From the NCBI GenBank assembly GCA_963205495.1, contig CAUJIN010000056.1:1-64000 (forward strand): a DNA stretch of 64,000 nucleotides. The letters run 5' to 3'. Source of the DNA: Pseudomonadota bacterium. Its GTDB lineage: Bacteria > Pseudomonadota > Gammaproteobacteria > Xanthomonadales > Xanthomonadaceae. This document shows positions 21,101 through 28,500 of the stretch, piece after piece (within the stretch, counting starts at the first letter, position 1; every line of letters starts with the position of its first letter). The notes beneath the pieces were generated by a model. That model saw nothing but the letters and a program-made list of their open reading frames with translations. It was not told the origin of the DNA and did not search any database. A program made the position numbers and the translations under genes.

Positions 21101-22774
21101 GCAGGCGAGATCGCCGAATACGTCATCACCGTGAACAACGCCGGCCCGAGCGATGCGCTGGGCGTGTACATCCTCGACCCGCTGGACCCGACCCGCTTCG
21201 CGGGAGCCACCTGGACCTGCGCGGCCGCCGGAGGATCGAGCTGTGCGGCCGCGAGCGGATCGGGCAGCTCGCTGGATGCGCAGGCCAATGTCATGGTCGG
21301 CGGCAGCGTCACGGTCACGCTGCGGGCCAAGGTCCATCCGCGCTGGATCGGCGCGCTCCAGAATGCCGCCTACGTCCAGCCCGAACCGGGCGCCGTCGAT
21401 CCGACGCCGGGCGATCAGGTGGCCCCGCCGGTCACGACCGTGGTGGTGCGTCGCCCGAACCTTTCGATCACCAAGACCAACGGCGTCGCAAGCTCCGTGG
21501 CCGGCTTGCCGGTGAACTACACCCTCGGCGTGCACAACGCCGGGCCTTCGGATGCGCCGAGCGCGCGGATCGAGGATCTCCTGCCCGCATCGCTGCTGGA
21601 TGCCGCCTGGACCTGCACGCCCACCCTGGGCACGGGCAACTGCACGCCGCTGGGCGATGGTTCGATCAACGAAGTGGTCGATATCCCGGTCGGCGAAACG
21701 CTGGTGTATCAGGTGACGGCCACGTTGGCCTCCTCGGCCACCGGCAGCCTCAGCAACACCGCGAGCGTGCAGGCGCTCGGCAGCGCGATCGACCCGGACA
21801 CCAGCGACAACCAGGCCACCGACACCGATGCGATTGAAACCCGTGCGGATCTCGCGGTGGTCGCCCATGCGCCCGATCGCTACGATCCGGGCAGTCCGGT
21901 GGCGATGCCGTACCGCGTTGAAATCGCCAACAGCGGACCTTCCGATTCCGGTCCGAGCGTGGCGGCGCTGTCCTTCAGCCATCCGGTGCAGGCGTCGGGC
22001 GCCGGTTGCAGCCAGCTCAGCCCGGTACGCGTGGACTGCAGCTTCCCGAACATCCAGGCGGGCACCACGGCGATCGCATCGCTGGCGCTGAACCAGCTCC
22101 CGGCGGTGGGTGCCACGCTGACTTCCGGCGTGCAGGTGGCCGCGCAGGCGGCGGACCCGGTCGCCGGGAACAACGCGTCCAGCACCAGCACCCTGATGTT
22201 CGTCGGCGTCGATCTCGATGTGTCCATCGACGATGGCCGCATCGGCCTCGCGCCGGCCGACACCAGCATCTACGTCATCCGGGTGCGCAACGTCGGCTCG
22301 GTGGCTGCGGTCAATGCGCGCGTCGAATCGCCGCTGGCGCCGGAGCTGCTCAACGCGACCTGGCAGTGCGTCGCCGGCACCGGTGCCTTCTGCAACGGCG
22401 CGGGCAGCGGCGGCATCGATGAGCAGGTCGATATTCCGCCCGGCGGCATGGTCACCTTCACCCTCACCGCGACGGTGGACCCGACGATCGATGTGATGGT
22501 CCATGAAACGGTGGTGCAGGGCGTGCAGGCGACCGCCAACCCGGCGCAGACCGAAGTCAGCACCCAGAACAACACCGCCGCAGACACCAACCAGATCTTC
22601 AAGGTGATCTACAAGGACGGATTCGAGGATTCGAACCGTCCCTATTCGGGCGCGGCGATCGATTCCCGCTCCTGGCCCGGCTGCCCTCGTTCGACGCCCG
22701 ATGCCGCGCTTCCCTCCCTCCCGATGCCGGCATCGGCGCGTCGGGCGACCTGCGGCAAGGAGGGTCTGGCATGA
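9200..22774 (+). CDS. Giant secreted DUF11/beta-propeller protein
   Basis: The 4524-residue product has basic residues then a signal segment (LGWLLAIGALLAGTSLAASAA). About 15 DUF11-type Ig-like units follow, recognisable by (A/P)DLSI-K, Y-I-V-N-GPSDA and a WTC...C pair. YVTN/lactonase-type beta-propellers with repeated LALSPDGEHLYV blades are inserted into five of them, at about 12184-14573 (double length), 15000-16195, 16478-17640, 18200-19330 and 19755-20840. Four insertions fall between the Trp-x-Cys and the next Cys. Near the C terminus is IYKDGFED, then a Pro/Ser/Arg-rich tail. The ATG at 9200 is preferred over a TTG at 9080 because it places the signal segment near the N terminus. It is probably a surface adhesin or scaffold; no enzymatic residues were recognised. 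Confidence 0.88.
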   Translation: MNTAERSQRGRPTRRRLGWLLAIGALLAGTSLAASAAPDLSVSFSPAPDSHYVPSQSQTVTVLFKNGSGGTVTAATGAALAASLPSSGVSMSSVSCSATAGSSCDSATALPTSASIAVGGTLTVVVTLDFDAAATGDKTATFTGSATGATSASASHTFERTPATDLSASASAVATASPVNNCPADSGTYTPGCAAQYQVVFENEGPDAANGARLSIARSEAAAGAFTLSCSGTGGATCPSNTAGPLGNVEVTSFPSGGKLTFTVTVQHGVSDSHTSVGVTGSIALPDPSGGLVDLDNSNDSSTSTGRSRRSAANLKVTTTALATGTAPNPCHVDDGHYTPGCAANYEVKVTNAGPDAASNFTFSLARAEAAGAAISWTCTASAGSACPAASGSTPIDQAAVASLPLNGTLTYAVSVSHGSGELYPEAGLDASIALSGSAADPVDINHSDNQSSQSRDIARRAALRVVKRALVNGVPITTIARNASFDYEITLYNDGPSDIGNADADPGTPEKEDFQALLSDTFSSELRGASSEQCTPTGNAPCWKLCPSTLGWQGNEGGSGTPIAGTGTGNCPVDLVLGNGVQIAQGFALRAGTGSRVLTRVVVPLTSSATSVANTATVAVNGCPSGMTCTAVQAVGDPDDRTSGVTVGVIDTAKAEILAENVGAGSAVPGALHSYKITVINSGYEHLPSVAVTGQYPMTSAGNPIGFVPGTVFVQCRATGGACCNAGGTCGTSADTPKVYADQLSATAVLPAATNSQVVYTVTGMVDPRATGSMGLDASAQWSSSGTDSSHVDTTLVPDRRLAIHKRLLGRQDAGGVTTLSYEITASNTGPSHAPLIDFIDPVVPGTDFDFTQANWTCTAVPVPAPAVAPEATKCSAPAGSGPIEAGDLALDLMPGARAVVAISVPVTSTAGAQVTNTARVMLGGSTKDSSVTTTLQSSYALNVDKDDGLNQAHPGSAHTYAISVANEGPDDAYDVHVTDIMPGALQNVEWTCAAVSPVPGNLTAYLGQDSSDPLMVNPAGRPGQALALSADGRHAYVVGRNVDDVATIFAYVRNATPGLGYGAIALDPIDTEVEGVDDASDTGAAVANMGHPIDLALRPDGAVLYVLSSNAGQGSIAAFHRVTSPLDPEHGRLSYAGSVLVGIDQPRRLVASADRLYVAGSNSGSGQNLVQVYRFDSSNQLPIAVPAAGAAAPVSAGPMAIDTAGSRLFVASTTTSAVMRYDIAGPGPNAGALTPSGTPLGGAVVGLAGIHDMVLAGNGRDLYVHGGSGAAARIGYLKSDATGLSVALLPGLDATGTDLLGNPVRLALSPDGEHLLGVNQVKNALFSVRRNPVSGGLSVNSGGLLSFQEVLRKTGGPGAITASALDLPSALAVTPDNRHVIVTSASSAGGTGPLVLFSRRAPPPQLGFIERDRQGEAGIDALTAPADLISRDGDVYVLSQVDSSITLFKRRPALAGTDEDGRHLEFSAVWRNLQGGITNMERPDRMLLSSDGKTLFVTSLDGDSLAVFRRNAADGTLVFATSFTRNSGSGHPGLLGALGMAMDPDAGYLYVAGSYEATIAIFQYQPASPQRVSYIGSVAGGQNGVTGMNGIRDLVVAGKDGQFQLLGVAATANTVVVFNQTAGGQLQFVHALSLGANQRPMALALSPSINDSDNTHVYVVSQNSSSLHVLQRILDTSSPQAGRVRLVSTLKAGIGAPAEMAGPRDVVVSGNGKRVYVAAEYGSSLVAFDRYDNTGSANYGGVVLAEVRTQDVDAVDGIRSPYAVAVSGDSRNVYLAGFGSDAVASFSVGTGSSCSATGSGDIDDMVTIRAGGAVLYTVHSVIRPDATGTLENLAEASGAGGLDFDSDTTDLIASARLELDKTNDQIAVIPGTEVTYQLTVRNKGPGNLTGLGNAAQLNVADLFGCTPASGGFDCSASPFEPGSISWTCAASGSGSLDFLAAYRDGQGGVEGLAGLGSLALIARGDSAADPTAVRENFLVGASVDDDAVVFLQRNAMTGALTFHSRIDNAAGVPLEGARAVVVGGAGKLLFVVSRRSDSLNVFSLSGDATHPLIVTHRASLKNPAIAGLDQALHLVVLPADSDGDGTPDTDHVYVAGANDHAVAAFAYNRAAGTLGHLGSLVNGQGGVLGLADVEYLVASPDGAHVYAISGSDASVTQLLRNRTSGSPDFGKLGFVARFSGSILGASMQGASAAVFEEHGKRMYLTAGDANRVIVLNRVDDPGAGNFGSLSLASSLGQGEQGARGLLNPRRLQLSQDGQHLYVTSQAGNTLAWFSIHPQTGALAYLGIRSNHSGGIEGLGGATGLVLDPVLDQIYVAGTLDGAIAHFQRQSDSWCPASGTGPLGVSDSSGVPVNIAAGGQVVFRLTARVASGLTGNLSNVAHVNWQSANCTGGQGTALTACSLDAEDIDTPSSQADLSITKDDGLAELDGLAGAAALAADVHNLYVAAASDHAIGAFRRETGANGGIGLRQVGFVRSGGAGVSGIAAVSDLVVSADGRNLYAASPVDNAVTSFVREPGNGALSQIDLDQNGLLGVTGLSGARALALSPDGEHVYVAGGFSNAVAIFRRQTVAGAADAGTLSFVGMVQAGVGGVSGIESPRALEVSGDGEHLYVVGDSGSLVAFKRNTIAGSANFGLLTQMNPTYQNGTGAIVGMDGLRSLALSADGTVLWVLGSEAGTLVRFLRNPADGRLEFAPHPGASAVFQTPELDGATRLRLGSDGRLYAAATAIDGVAVFTLDAGGVPTLAALVRNGDVPPNPALPRVDGLGGATDVAYVDDGQGWLYAIGSTDSALAAFAQSTADPDYLGALFDGMGGVAPGDAVTYTIEVTNNGPSGVAHARVQDIFPPEFEQVSWTCIGYGGGNCAPSGQGNLDLEVGLPAGSHVQFLATGVVRSKAVGRLVNTATVEGIGVLDAVPGNNSATDGDTVLTPALDLSIQVDDNGCTLGDPGCTEMTEATPGGPIGYRVVAANAGPTYAGGAVLEDTLPAALYDVAWSCTPTPQAGLLAQVALAAPDFDIAYRAIAVDAIGQHAYAVGQVDDGSGPRDTLVAFRRDPITGALSWLHAYVDGVAGTAPGGGAEPMVSGITGAVDVVLAPDGRFVYVAGRDADAIAAFSRDPASGLLTWQSKVQDGELGVDGIGGISTLAMAPDGRHLYAGGAADRALAGFSVNPATGALTQIALLRQGQGGVNGLNGVSDLGFSLNGELLFATATVNRSVTAFRRVPVNGAISHLVGIEEGQVGVNASLGSPSALAVDADQVFVADALGDAVNRLRFVDGASPEFVLEEVIALDSDATPGTQQPVALAYVPDQARLYVASAASGQLHLYSLLDAQAEALASYDSAHTAAAAQPSALALSPDRRQLYLTSAADGVVASLAREHGSRCPLAGEGPLAGVRVDVAPGGSVQFDLTARIFANASGPLTYAAGIDPRVLAHETNPVDNRASDTDDLVPAPDLETAKQLVTPAANVVAGLPVSYAITSVNHGVSDALGARIEDDLPLFPTVAAGLVPDSGAWSCAANLPLAAAGGLSTALDPRVADLSALAATPDGRRWFGVSQSGNALVDVALDAAGDIASLTRLVDGDPAGSGTVDGLQGASHLAVSPDGEHLYVTGAGSNSVLTFRILPSGLEFLRKHTSGSDGVSGLIGVRYLVISRDGRFVYTAAVPGSASNSAIALFRRDADSGALTFVERIQDGLGTFQPDSNVIRGVKRLHLSDDGLHLYALATGSQALSRFEINPNTGVLRYAGVLRGTGSSALPALAGVQDMVATPADGQLYVLSSAGITAFARALNGSLAVGATWAVPDPASARSLAIDTWGSRLYLADAQGSVQLYVRRWIDGALEPRFTLAAASAGEAAALLHVPAIDQLLLAQPGATGGLARIHEQPISRCLSAAGGNADLPVTIDLGVAGSSALNYAATVHPSARGQLLNVARAVPGTGADPDPVNNDGASQTQIHVISDLSIGKTGPASAVAGEIAEYVITVNNAGPSDALGVYILDPLDPTRFAGATWTCAAAGGSSCAAASGSGSSLDAQANVMVGGSVTVTLRAKVHPRWIGALQNAAYVQPEPGAVDPTPGDQVAPPVTTVVVRRPNLSITKTNGVASSVAGLPVNYTLGVHNAGPSDAPSARIEDLLPASLLDAAWTCTPTLGTGNCTPLGDGSINEVVDIPVGETLVYQVTATLASSATGSLSNTASVQALGSAIDPDTSDNQATDTDAIETRADLAVVAHAPDRYDPGSPVAMPYRVEIANSGPSDSGPSVAALSFSHPVQASGAGCSQLSPVRVDCSFPNIQAGTTAIASLALNQLPAVGATLTSGVQVAAQAADPVAGNNASSTSTLMFVGVDLDVSIDDGRIGLAPADTSIYVIRVRNVGSVAAVNARVESPLAPELLNATWQCVAGTGAFCNGAGSGGIDEQVDIPPGGMVTFTLTATVDPTIDVMVHETVVQGVQATANPAQTEVSTQNNTAADTNQIFKVIYKDGFEDSNRPYSGAAIDSRSWPGCPRSTPDAALPSLPMPASARRATCGKEGLA

Positions 22775-23781
22775 AACTGACCGGCATGACGGCGGCATTG
22801 GCATTGCTTGGCGCGTTCGCGGCCGGCGGCGCGGCCGGCTGGCTGGGTGCGCACGCGGTCGACGCTGCGCCGGCGCCGAAGGCTCCCGAGCAGTGGGTGG
22901 CGCGCATCGGCGACCAGTACATCAGCGCCGAGGCCTTCGTGGACGAGATGAAGCGCCGCGGCGGCGATCGCCCCGGCCAGTTCCAGGACATGGAGCAAAA
23001 GCGCAGCCTGCTCGACGATCTGGTCTATCGCGCGGCGCTGGTGAAGGCCGCCGAGCGCAGCGGCGTCACTGCCGAACCCGAGGTTCGCCTCGCGCTGGAT
23101 CAGGTGATCGCCAACCGCTATGTGCAGGGCACGCTGCGCGATGCCCAGCGCGAGGTGAGCGTGAGCGATGAGGACGTGGCGAGCTACTACGCAGAGCACG
23201 CCGAGGAATACACCGTGCCGGCGCGCAAGCGCATCGCGATGCTGAAGATCGCGGTGGCCAAGGAGGCCGCGGATGCGGACTGGCAGGCCGCCACCCATCG
23301 CATGGAAGATGCGCGCGCCAGGGCCGAGAAGCTGGGCGCGCGTGTTCCGCACTTCGGCGCGCTGGCCACGGAATTTTCCGACGACCCGGCCACGCGCCAT
23401 CGCGGCGGGGTGATCGGCTGGATCGCGGAAGGCAACAGCGGCCGCTACTCGTTCGACCGCGCCGTGCTCGATGCAGCACGCGCGCTGGAGGCTCCCGGAA
23501 GCCTCTCGAAAGTGCTGCGCGGCGAGGACGGCGTCTATCTGGTGCGTCTGGTGGAAAGCGAGCCGCGCCAGTCGCGTTCGCTCGACCAGCTCGCCAGCGG
23601 CATCCGCCAGCGCCTGACGCAGGACCGCCTGCGCGAGGTCGAGTCCGAGTTCCGCCACAGCCTCATGCGTCAGGTGGGGGTTGAAGTGCGCGAGTCGGCA
23701 TTGGCCGCGATCGCACCCGTCGGCCCGCCCGCCCGCACCACGCCGCAGCAACCGCCCGCCATGCCCCAGGACCAGGGATGA
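22771..23781 (+). CDS. Periplasmic parvulin-type peptidyl-prolyl isomerase
   Basis: The 336-residue product has an N-terminal signal or anchor (MTAALALLGAFAAGGAAGW). A SurA/PpiD-like helical chaperone region follows (AEAFVDEMKRRGG, KRSLLDDLVYRAALVKAAE). The parvulin domain lies at about 150-275, with FGALATEFSDDPATRHRGGV and IGWIAEG. The usual GYHII end of the domain is replaced by GVYLVRLVE. The SD sequence AAGGAGG precedes the start, and ATGA overlaps the giant gene's stop. Encoded among huge exported proteins, it probably assists their folding or export. Confidence 0.88.
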   Translation: MKLTGMTAALALLGAFAAGGAAGWLGAHAVDAAPAPKAPEQWVARIGDQYISAEAFVDEMKRRGGDRPGQFQDMEQKRSLLDDLVYRAALVKAAERSGVTAEPEVRLALDQVIANRYVQGTLRDAQREVSVSDEDVASYYAEHAEEYTVPARKRIAMLKIAVAKEAADADWQAATHRMEDARARAEKLGARVPHFGALATEFSDDPATRHRGGVIGWIAEGNSGRYSFDRAVLDAARALEAPGSLSKVLRGEDGVYLVRLVESEPRQSRSLDQLASGIRQRLTQDRLREVESEFRHSLMRQVGVEVRESALAAIAPVGPPARTTPQQPPAMPQDQG

Positions 23782-25556
23782 GTCTCGCCATGTCCAGTTC
23801 AATCACCTCGTTTTTCGCGCGGGTCGCCGCCTTGGCCCTCCTGCTCCTGCCGCTGTCGCCGCGTGCGGCCGACATGAGCCAGACCATCACCCTCCATCCG
23901 GGCTGGAACGCGATCTACGTTTCCGTGCAGCCCAACGACAACGAGATCGAATCGGTCTTCGCCAACATCCCGGTCCGCAGCGTATGGCGCTGGATACCCG
24001 GCCGCGAGCAGGTGCAGTTCATCCGCGATCCTTCCGAGGGGCTGGAGAACGTCGAAGGCTGGTTCGCGTGGTTCCCCGAACCGCGCCCGGACGCGATGCT
24101 GACCAACCTCTTCACCATCGACGGCAACACCGCCTATCTGGTGCGGTTGCCCGAGGATGCCGGCACCCGCCAGCTCACCATCCACGGCAAGCCGCGCTTC
24201 ATCCCGACCCAGTGGCGACCGGATGATTTCACCTTGACCGGCCTGCCCGTGGCCGGCAGCAATCCGCCCACCTTCAGCGAGTTTTTCTCCCAGTCCCCCG
24301 CCCACGCCAGCCAGCCGATCTACCGGCTGGACAACGCCGACGGACGCTGGAAGCCGGTCAGCGGCAGCACGCCCATCAGCGCCAACGAGGCGTACTGGAT
24401 CCGCACCCAGGGCAACTCGCGCTATCAGGGGCGCATGCATTTGGTGCTCGATCAGGGCGAATCGCTGGCCTTCGATGCCGCCTTCGACGAAATGCGCTTC
24501 GTGCTGCGCAACCTCAGCGGCGTCAACGGCAGCTTCCAGATCGAGCGCCTCGGCAGCACGCGGGTGCCGCTGTCCTTGCGGACGGAAGACCCCGAAACCG
24601 GCGAGGTGGGCTGGCCCGACCTTCCCGACGTGGAAACCATCGATGCGCCCGCCAACAAGGATGTATTCATCACGCTCTCCATCAAGCGGCCGCAGTTCAC
24701 CCAGCAGCGCATGGAGCAGCTCATCGCGATCACCGACGAGCTGGGCCAGCGCATCGTGCTGCATGTGGGCGGCGACGTCGTCCAGCCGGGCGCGCTGCCG
24801 GCTCGCCCCGCAGGCATGGGCGCCGCGGGCGCCAAGGCCGGCGGCGACAACCCGCTGCTGTTCGCCGGGCTGTGGATCGGCGAGGTCGTCATCGACAAGG
24901 TCAGCGAGGCCCAGAACGGCGGCACCACCCCCGTGACGGTCGGCAGCAGCGCCTTCACCCAGCGATTCCTCGTGCACGTCAATGCCCAGGGACAGGCGCG
25001 CCTGCTCAAGGATGTCATCCAGATGTGGGAGGAGGGCACGATGCGCCCCAGCAGCATCGACCCCAGCTACCAGGAAGTGGACCAGCCGGGGCGCTATGTG
25101 CTCCTGACCAACAAGCAGCTCATCAGCCTCTACAGCGGCGTGGCCGGCCGCGATGGCACGCCGGTCGGAATCCGCTACAGCTCCATCGGCTACGACTTTC
25201 CGGGAGAAACCCTGGATTTCACCGGCGTCTTCGGGCCGGGCGGGGAGATTTCCACCACGATCGTGATGCCGCCGCAGCTTCCGACCAATCCCTTCCTGCA
25301 CCGCTACCACCCCGACCACAACAACCTCGACGAGCAGTTCCTCAACTACCTGCCCGAGGCGTTCGAGGTGCAGCGCAACGTCCAGATGGCCTTCACCCCG
25401 GATGACCCTTCCGGCAGCAACGGCCCGGGCTGGGGGGACTCGCTGATCGGCGGCACCTTTGCCGAATCGATCACCGGTCTGCACCGCAACACGATCTTCA
25501 CTTCCGGAACCTTCCATCTGCGCCGCGCCTCTCCGGTGACGGTGCTGAACCAGTGA
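23778..25556 (+). CDS. Exported hypothetical protein of the giant operon
   Basis: The 592-residue product has a signal peptide (FFARVAALALLLLPLSPRAA) and a mature start MSQTITLHPGWNAIYVSVQP. The rest is strand-rich with many Trp and Pro residues. No family was recognised and no catalytic motif is visible. Its start codon overlaps the stop of the parvulin gene (ATGA), and its stop overlaps a GTG in frame with the next gene, so all are cotranscribed. The C-terminal third mentions no GFE tag. A structural role with its two giant neighbours is an inference from context. Confidence 0.8.
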   Translation: MSLAMSSSITSFFARVAALALLLLPLSPRAADMSQTITLHPGWNAIYVSVQPNDNEIESVFANIPVRSVWRWIPGREQVQFIRDPSEGLENVEGWFAWFPEPRPDAMLTNLFTIDGNTAYLVRLPEDAGTRQLTIHGKPRFIPTQWRPDDFTLTGLPVAGSNPPTFSEFFSQSPAHASQPIYRLDNADGRWKPVSGSTPISANEAYWIRTQGNSRYQGRMHLVLDQGESLAFDAAFDEMRFVLRNLSGVNGSFQIERLGSTRVPLSLRTEDPETGEVGWPDLPDVETIDAPANKDVFITLSIKRPQFTQQRMEQLIAITDELGQRIVLHVGGDVVQPGALPARPAGMGAAGAKAGGDNPLLFAGLWIGEVVIDKVSEAQNGGTTPVTVGSSAFTQRFLVHVNAQGQARLLKDVIQMWEEGTMRPSSIDPSYQEVDQPGRYVLLTNKQLISLYSGVAGRDGTPVGIRYSSIGYDFPGETLDFTGVFGPGGEISTTIVMPPQLPTNPFLHRYHPDHNNLDEQFLNYLPEAFEVQRNVQMAFTPDDPSGSNGPGWGDSLIGGTFAESITGLHRNTIFTSGTFHLRRASPVTVLNQ

Positions 25557-25570
25557 GCAGGGGACAGACC

Positions 25571-28500
25571 ATGGCAATCTTCCAGTCGATCGATCTGCGC
25601 GGCATGGCGCTGGGCACCGCGGCGCTGCTGCTTGGCGCGCTGGCTCCGCAGGCGCAGGCCGCCTGGCCGCACGGCTTCCCCAATACCGAGGTGGTGCGCA
25701 CCGTTTCCGCCCCCAATGGCGACATCGTCATCGCGGGCAATTTCACCGGCGAAACGGTGATGGGCGAATTCACCCTCAACTCCGCAGGGCTTCAGGACGT
25801 CTTCGTGGCGCGCCTGGACGCCGCCGGGCGCGTGCTGTGGGCCAAATCCGCGGGCGGTTCATTGGCCGACGTGGCGGTTGGCCTGACGCTGGATGCCTCC
25901 AACAACGCCTACGTCGTGGGTTCCCTGTACGGCAGCGCGCAGTTCGGCGGCCAGTCCACTTCCGGCCCGGACAATCGTCAGGATGGCTTCGTCGCCAGGA
26001 TCGGCGGGCAGGGCCAGTGGGACTGGGTGCGGCGCGCCGGCAACGGCGACGGCACCAACTATCCGACCGTGATCAACGACGTGGTCGTGCTGCCCGGCAA
26101 TTCCGCCGTGGTGCCGCCCGTGCCCGATTCGCTGATCTTCACCGGTGAATACCGAGAGAAAGCGACTTTCAATGCGCCCGGCGGCAGCGTCACCCTGGTG
26201 GGTGGCGGGCAGGAAAAGGACGACTACCTCGCGCGAATGCAGGCCGATGGGTCCAAATGGATCTGGGCGGTGAACCGCTACGGCGCGGACACCTGGGAAG
26301 TAGGACGCCGCCTGCTGCGCGATGCGGACGGCGGGCTGCACATGCTGGGCGAAGAGGCGCAGAACAAGGTCACGTTCCTGGACCAGACGTTCGTCCCGGG
26401 CACCGACCTTGCGGCGCTGTGGGACGTGACGGATGCCTGGGGCGGCGCCGCATTCATCCTGGAGCCGTTTCACTTCAATCTGGTAAGGCCCCATCTGGAA
26501 GGGGGGGGCGCAGCGTCACCTGGCCTGGCCTTGCGCAGCGGCCACGTCTCGGTGGTGTCGAAGAATCCGATGAATACCGCAGGCGCCACCGCGGTGACGG
26601 TGCAGGCGAGGGTCTATCGCGGCATCAACTATCCGGTCCCCGGCTGGCCGTTTCCTCCGGTGACTTCCGGCGGGCACACCTTTACCCAATATCTCAGCGA
26701 GACCCCCGATGACTACGGCGGTGGCCATGAAGACCTTTACCTGGAATATCAGGCCGCAGACGGAAGCTGGCGCAGAATCAAGCAGTTTTCCGCGAGTGTC
26801 GCCCCCGGCGGAAAGATCGACTTCAACGCCAACCTGAAAGACGCCAGCATCCTGCACGCGAACCTGAAGATCCGGGTGCGCATGAACGGCGGCAGCGGCG
26901 GCGAGTACGACTGGTGGTTCGTCGAGCGGCTCGCGGTCAGCGCCTATTCCAACAAGGGCTACATCCAGCCGATCTTCAACGCCAACACCAATGCGCCGGT
27001 CTTCGGCCCGCAGCTGCGGCGCTTCGATGGTTCGGTGCGGATCAACGATGCTTTCGCCTTCACCAGCGGCGGACAGACGCGCATCGCGGTGGTCGGCGCT
27101 GCGCCGGCAGGTGTTTCGATTGCCGACACCGCGTGCGGTGCGGCGGCGTCCACGGCGGGCTTCCTCGCCGTGCTCAGCCCCGGCGGCGGCAGCTACAACT
27201 GCCACAATCTGGTGGGTACCGGCAGCGGCCAGGCCAATGCGGTGGCTTCCGACGGCACGCGCGTCTTCGTCGCGGGCGCCTTCAGCGGAACGCTCGGGCT
27301 GGGCATCCATTCGATCAGCGGCAATCCGGGCGGCAGCGACGCCTATGTCGCCGCGCTCAAGCTCCTCGACGGGCAGTGGGCCTGGTTGACCGGCGGTGCG
27401 CCGCCGCCGGCCACACCGCCTGGCAATCCACCCGCCGCCATCGGCGGCACCGGGAACGATCTGGCCGGGGCGATGGTGGCGACCGCCGGCGGCCAGCTCT
27501 ATGTGGCCGGTCGCTTCCAGGGCATCGGCCAGTTCGGGCCCATCGACCAGATCGTGGCGATCGGAAGCACCGACGGCTTCCTGATCAAGCTGGGCAGCGA
27601 CGGCCGTTTCTTCCAGCCGGAAGCCTGGTCCGTGGGCGTACCGATCACGCCGCCCGGCGGTGCGCTGATATCCCAGGCCTGGATGCTGCCCGAGGTGTAC
27701 GTCGACGGCGTTCTGGTGCAGGCCACCGGCAATGAATACCGCTGGTTCACCTGGGTCTTCCGCCCGCAGCCGGCCCCGACGCCGGGCTACTGGCAGTTCA
27801 TTCCGCTGCAGTCCACTGCGGAGGTGGAATTGCGCTGGCGCGTCAACACCGATCCGGCATCTCCGGCGCGCGTGGTGACGCAGGGTGCGGGCGTATGGCC
27901 CGCGCGCGCCTGCGGTGACAACGACATGCCCGGCATGCCAGGGGTCGAGGGCTGCTATCAGACCCACGTGATCGGCGCGCCGGTCGAAGCCAAGCCGAGC
28001 GGCTTCCAGATTCTCGGCGATGTCGTCCTGCCGTCCAGCGGCAGCAGCGGCGCCACGCTGGACGGCGGTGTCTTCAATGCCACCAGCAGCGGCTATGCGG
28101 TCATCCAGTATGTGCAGGGAAGCTCCACCGACCAGATGCAGTTCCCCACCTTCGTAGAAGTGGTGCGTTCGCTGCCCTACCACCTCACGGCGGGATTCCA
28201 GGATGGCGTCCAGGTGGAGATCGGCAAGAAGATCACCAGCACCGCGCACAACGAGTTCGGTCGCACCGGCTGGGTGGTGAACGAGCTGGCCTACTACGAC
28301 GGAACCGGCGTCAACGCCGCGTACAACCGCGCCGCCCGCACCGGCGCCATCATCCCCGTCAACCGCTATTCGAGCCGCCGCATCCAGGATGCCGGCCGCG
28401 AGCTGGCCGTGGCCTGGTATCGCCGCAACGGCAAAGGCGCGTACTGGCCCAGCCGCGCGGTGCGCTACCAGCCGCGCTGGCCCTACGACCCCGACCGCAT

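Noticed and set aside
16121..22804. 2227-codon open frame on the minus strand
   Set aside because: Same reason: an antisense shadow of the giant gene with low-complexity composition.
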